Part shown: positions 6,085 through 6,776 of the stretch, piece after piece
How positions within the stretch are numbered: position 1 is the first letter of the stretch
How the letters are laid out: each line of letters opens with the position of its first letter
The notes under the pieces: generated by a model
The model's database searches: none
Told to the model about the DNA's origin: nothing
The model's input: only the letters and a program-made list of their open reading frames with translations
Program-made: the position numbers and the translations under genes
From: CAZESS01 sp964414415
GTDB lineage: Archaea > Thermoplasmatota > E2 > UBA202 > DSCA01
NCBI GenBank assembly: GCA_964414415.1
Contig: CAYPWJ010000038.1
Span: 1 to 6,776, forward strand
Direction: 5' to 3'
DNA length: 6,776 bases

Positions 6085-6210
6085 TTGTGGATGCAGCCGG
6101 CGGCGAGACGCCATGCTGTTGCGGCATCTTTTTCTTGGGCTGGTTGAGACCTGTCTATACCGGGAGAGAGGGGCTATATCGGGTTTTTCGGTTTCTCCTT
6201 CAGACGAGCA

Positions 6211-6236
6211 TACGTGTGGGACTTACGTGTGGGACT
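6211..6236 (+). repeat. Perfect 13-bp tandem duplication on the trailer side of the CRISPR array
   Basis: TACGTGTGGGACT occurs twice head to tail (6211-6223, 6224-6236), about 30 bases before the first CRISPR repeat. It is unlike the CRISPR repeat. It may be a slippage product. Confidence 0.85.
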
Positions 6237-6240
6237 TGTC

Positions 6241-6246
6241 AAAAAA
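6241..6246 (-). terminator. T6 run (minus strand), probable end of the CRISPR transcript
   Basis: A6 on the plus strand is T6 on the minus strand, about 20 bases past the last repeat in the inferred direction of array transcription. Its position supports that orientation and would insulate the promoter of the gene at 6054. Confidence 0.45.
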
Positions 6247-6265
6247 CTGGTCACCCGACATGGGA

Positions 6266-6695
6266 ATTTCAATCCCATCATGGGCTGATTCAGACCCGTG
6301 GGCGATGCCAGCGGGACGCCATACCCGCGCGGGTTTCAATCCCATCATGGGCTGATTCAGACTGATTCGTGCTTTGCCGGTTTTGCAGGGGTTTTTGAGT
6401 TTCAATCCCATCATGGGCTGATTCAGACCTGATCGTTGATGTGCTGGAAAAAAGTCTGTGACTTGTTTCAATCCCATCATGGGCTGATTCAGACACAGGA
6501 ATGGGATAAATTCAAAGACCAGCATGGATACAGTTTCAATCCCATCATGGGCTGATTCAGACAAATCAAACACGGAGCAGGCAGCCGAGTGAACGTTGGT
6601 TTCAATCCCATCATGGGCTGATTCAGACCATGCAAAAATTTTACGGTTCCCCTGACGCTATCCGAGTTTCAATCCCATCATGGGCTGATTCAGAC
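6266..6695 (-). CRISPR. CRISPR array: seven 30-bp repeats, six spacers of 36-38 bp
   Basis: Repeats start at 6266, 6333, 6399, 6465, 6533, 6599 and 6666, each 30 bases, beginning GTTTCAATCCC and ending GGGCTGATTCAGAC on the plus strand. Spacers are 37, 36, 36, 38, 36 and 37 bases. Read on the minus strand the repeat begins GTCTGAATC and ends ATTGAAAC, the usual 5' handle of type I and type III crRNAs, so transcription is probably leftward. The only repeat variant, an A for G at 6266, is then the last base of the most distal repeat, as expected at a trailer end. The repeat centre CCCATCATGGG can form a short hairpin. No cas gene lies in the window, so the subtype cannot be assigned. Several spacers are clearly less GC-rich than the flanking genes. 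Confidence 0.97.
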
Positions 6696-6776
6696 TTCCA
6701 TGTTTCCACCTCTGTGGCTTCATCCCGAAAGTCGTGGCGGCGGGCAGCCGCCAGGGCTGGCCCGGCGGAAGAAATG
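6696..6776 (-). other. Leader-side flank of the CRISPR array (function unproven)
   Basis: In the inferred orientation this 81-base stretch precedes the first repeat, so a leader is expected here. It contains no further repeat, although one would be due near 6732, and no TATA-like box. Its far part is GC-rich, which is unusual for a leader. The leader may be short, atypical, or broken by a rearrangement; the window ends too soon to tell. Confidence 0.4.
6735..6753. repeat. GC-rich hairpin in the array flank
   Basis: TGGCGGC (6735-6741) and GCCGCCA (6747-6753) are perfect 7-bp inverted arms around GGGCA. A second short dyad, CCA-GGGC-TGG (6751-6760), overlaps it. It could be a transcript end, a mobile-element terminus or chance in GC-rich DNA. 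Confidence 0.5.

Noticed and set aside
6087..6365. Plus-strand 92-codon frame with CxxC-like residues entering the array
   Set aside because: It runs through intergenic DNA into two CRISPR repeats and the first spacer and has no promoter or family motif.
6223..6573. Open frame across the CRISPR repeats encoding repeated SESAHDGIET or NQPMMGLK units
   Set aside because: The repeating peptide is the translation of the CRISPR repeat, not a real tandem-repeat protein.
6715..6745. TTCATCCCGAAAG as a possible eighth, degenerate repeat
   Set aside because: Only a few bases match and the implied spacer would be about 19 bases, far from the 36-38 of this array.
1..6776. A single new multi-gene system spanning the window
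   Set aside because: Strands alternate, most genes have their own promoter, two pairs are convergent, and no two neighbours share an evident pathway; the sequence alone does not support one coordinated system.

Overview
The window looks like a piece of a GC-rich archaeal chromosome, most consistent with a methanogen or related euryarchaeote. The protein-based grounds are a HerA-type ATPase, a THEP1-type NTPase, an adenylate-forming enzyme of the PaaK / coenzyme F390 synthetase type, and a PUA + PP-loop + ferredoxin protein of the kind usually filed as archaeal 'PAPS reductase'. The promoter evidence agrees: AT-rich TATA-like boxes lie about 24-30 bases before several start codons, with no clear Shine-Dalgarno sequence, which suggests leaderless or short-leader transcripts. 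The CRISPR repeat, read on the minus strand, ends in the ATTGAAAC handle common in archaea. I cannot place the genus.

Layout: (1) 1-1068 (+), the C-terminal part of a HerA-like ATPase, cut by the left edge. (2) 1106-1651 (+), a QueH-like (DUF208) protein. (3) 1660-2151 (-), a THEP1-type NTPase, convergent with queH across 8 bases and divergent from the next gene across 81 bases. (4) 2233-2667 (+), a small protein of the dCTP deaminase/dUTPase fold that seems to lack the catalytic residues. (5) 2668-2871, a 204-base intergenic region: a dyad, a strong TATA box, a structured leader or small RNA containing T8, and a perfect 14-bp tandem repeat that ends four bases before the next ATG. (6) 2872-4293 (+), a PaaK/F390-synthetase-like adenylate-forming enzyme. 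(7) 4294-6054 (-), a 586-residue zinc-ribbon/PUA/PP-loop/2x[4Fe-4S] protein that meets the previous gene stop codon to stop codon. (8) 6055-6265, its promoter, a 13-bp tandem duplication and a probable array terminator. (9) 6266-6695, a CRISPR array of seven 30-bp repeats, probably transcribed from the minus strand, with no cas gene in view. (10) 6696-6776, a leader-side flank with a GC-rich hairpin.

The genes do not form one operon. Most have their own promoter and orientation alternates, so a shared pathway cannot be claimed. A loose theme is nucleotide and RNA chemistry (QueH-like, THEP1, dCTP deaminase-like, PUA/PP-loop protein), but this is inference. I found no complete new defence or metabolic system. 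The strongest leads are the leader of the adenylate-forming enzyme, the degenerate dCTP deaminase-like protein, the QueH-like protein in an apparent archaeon, and the four-module PP-loop protein.
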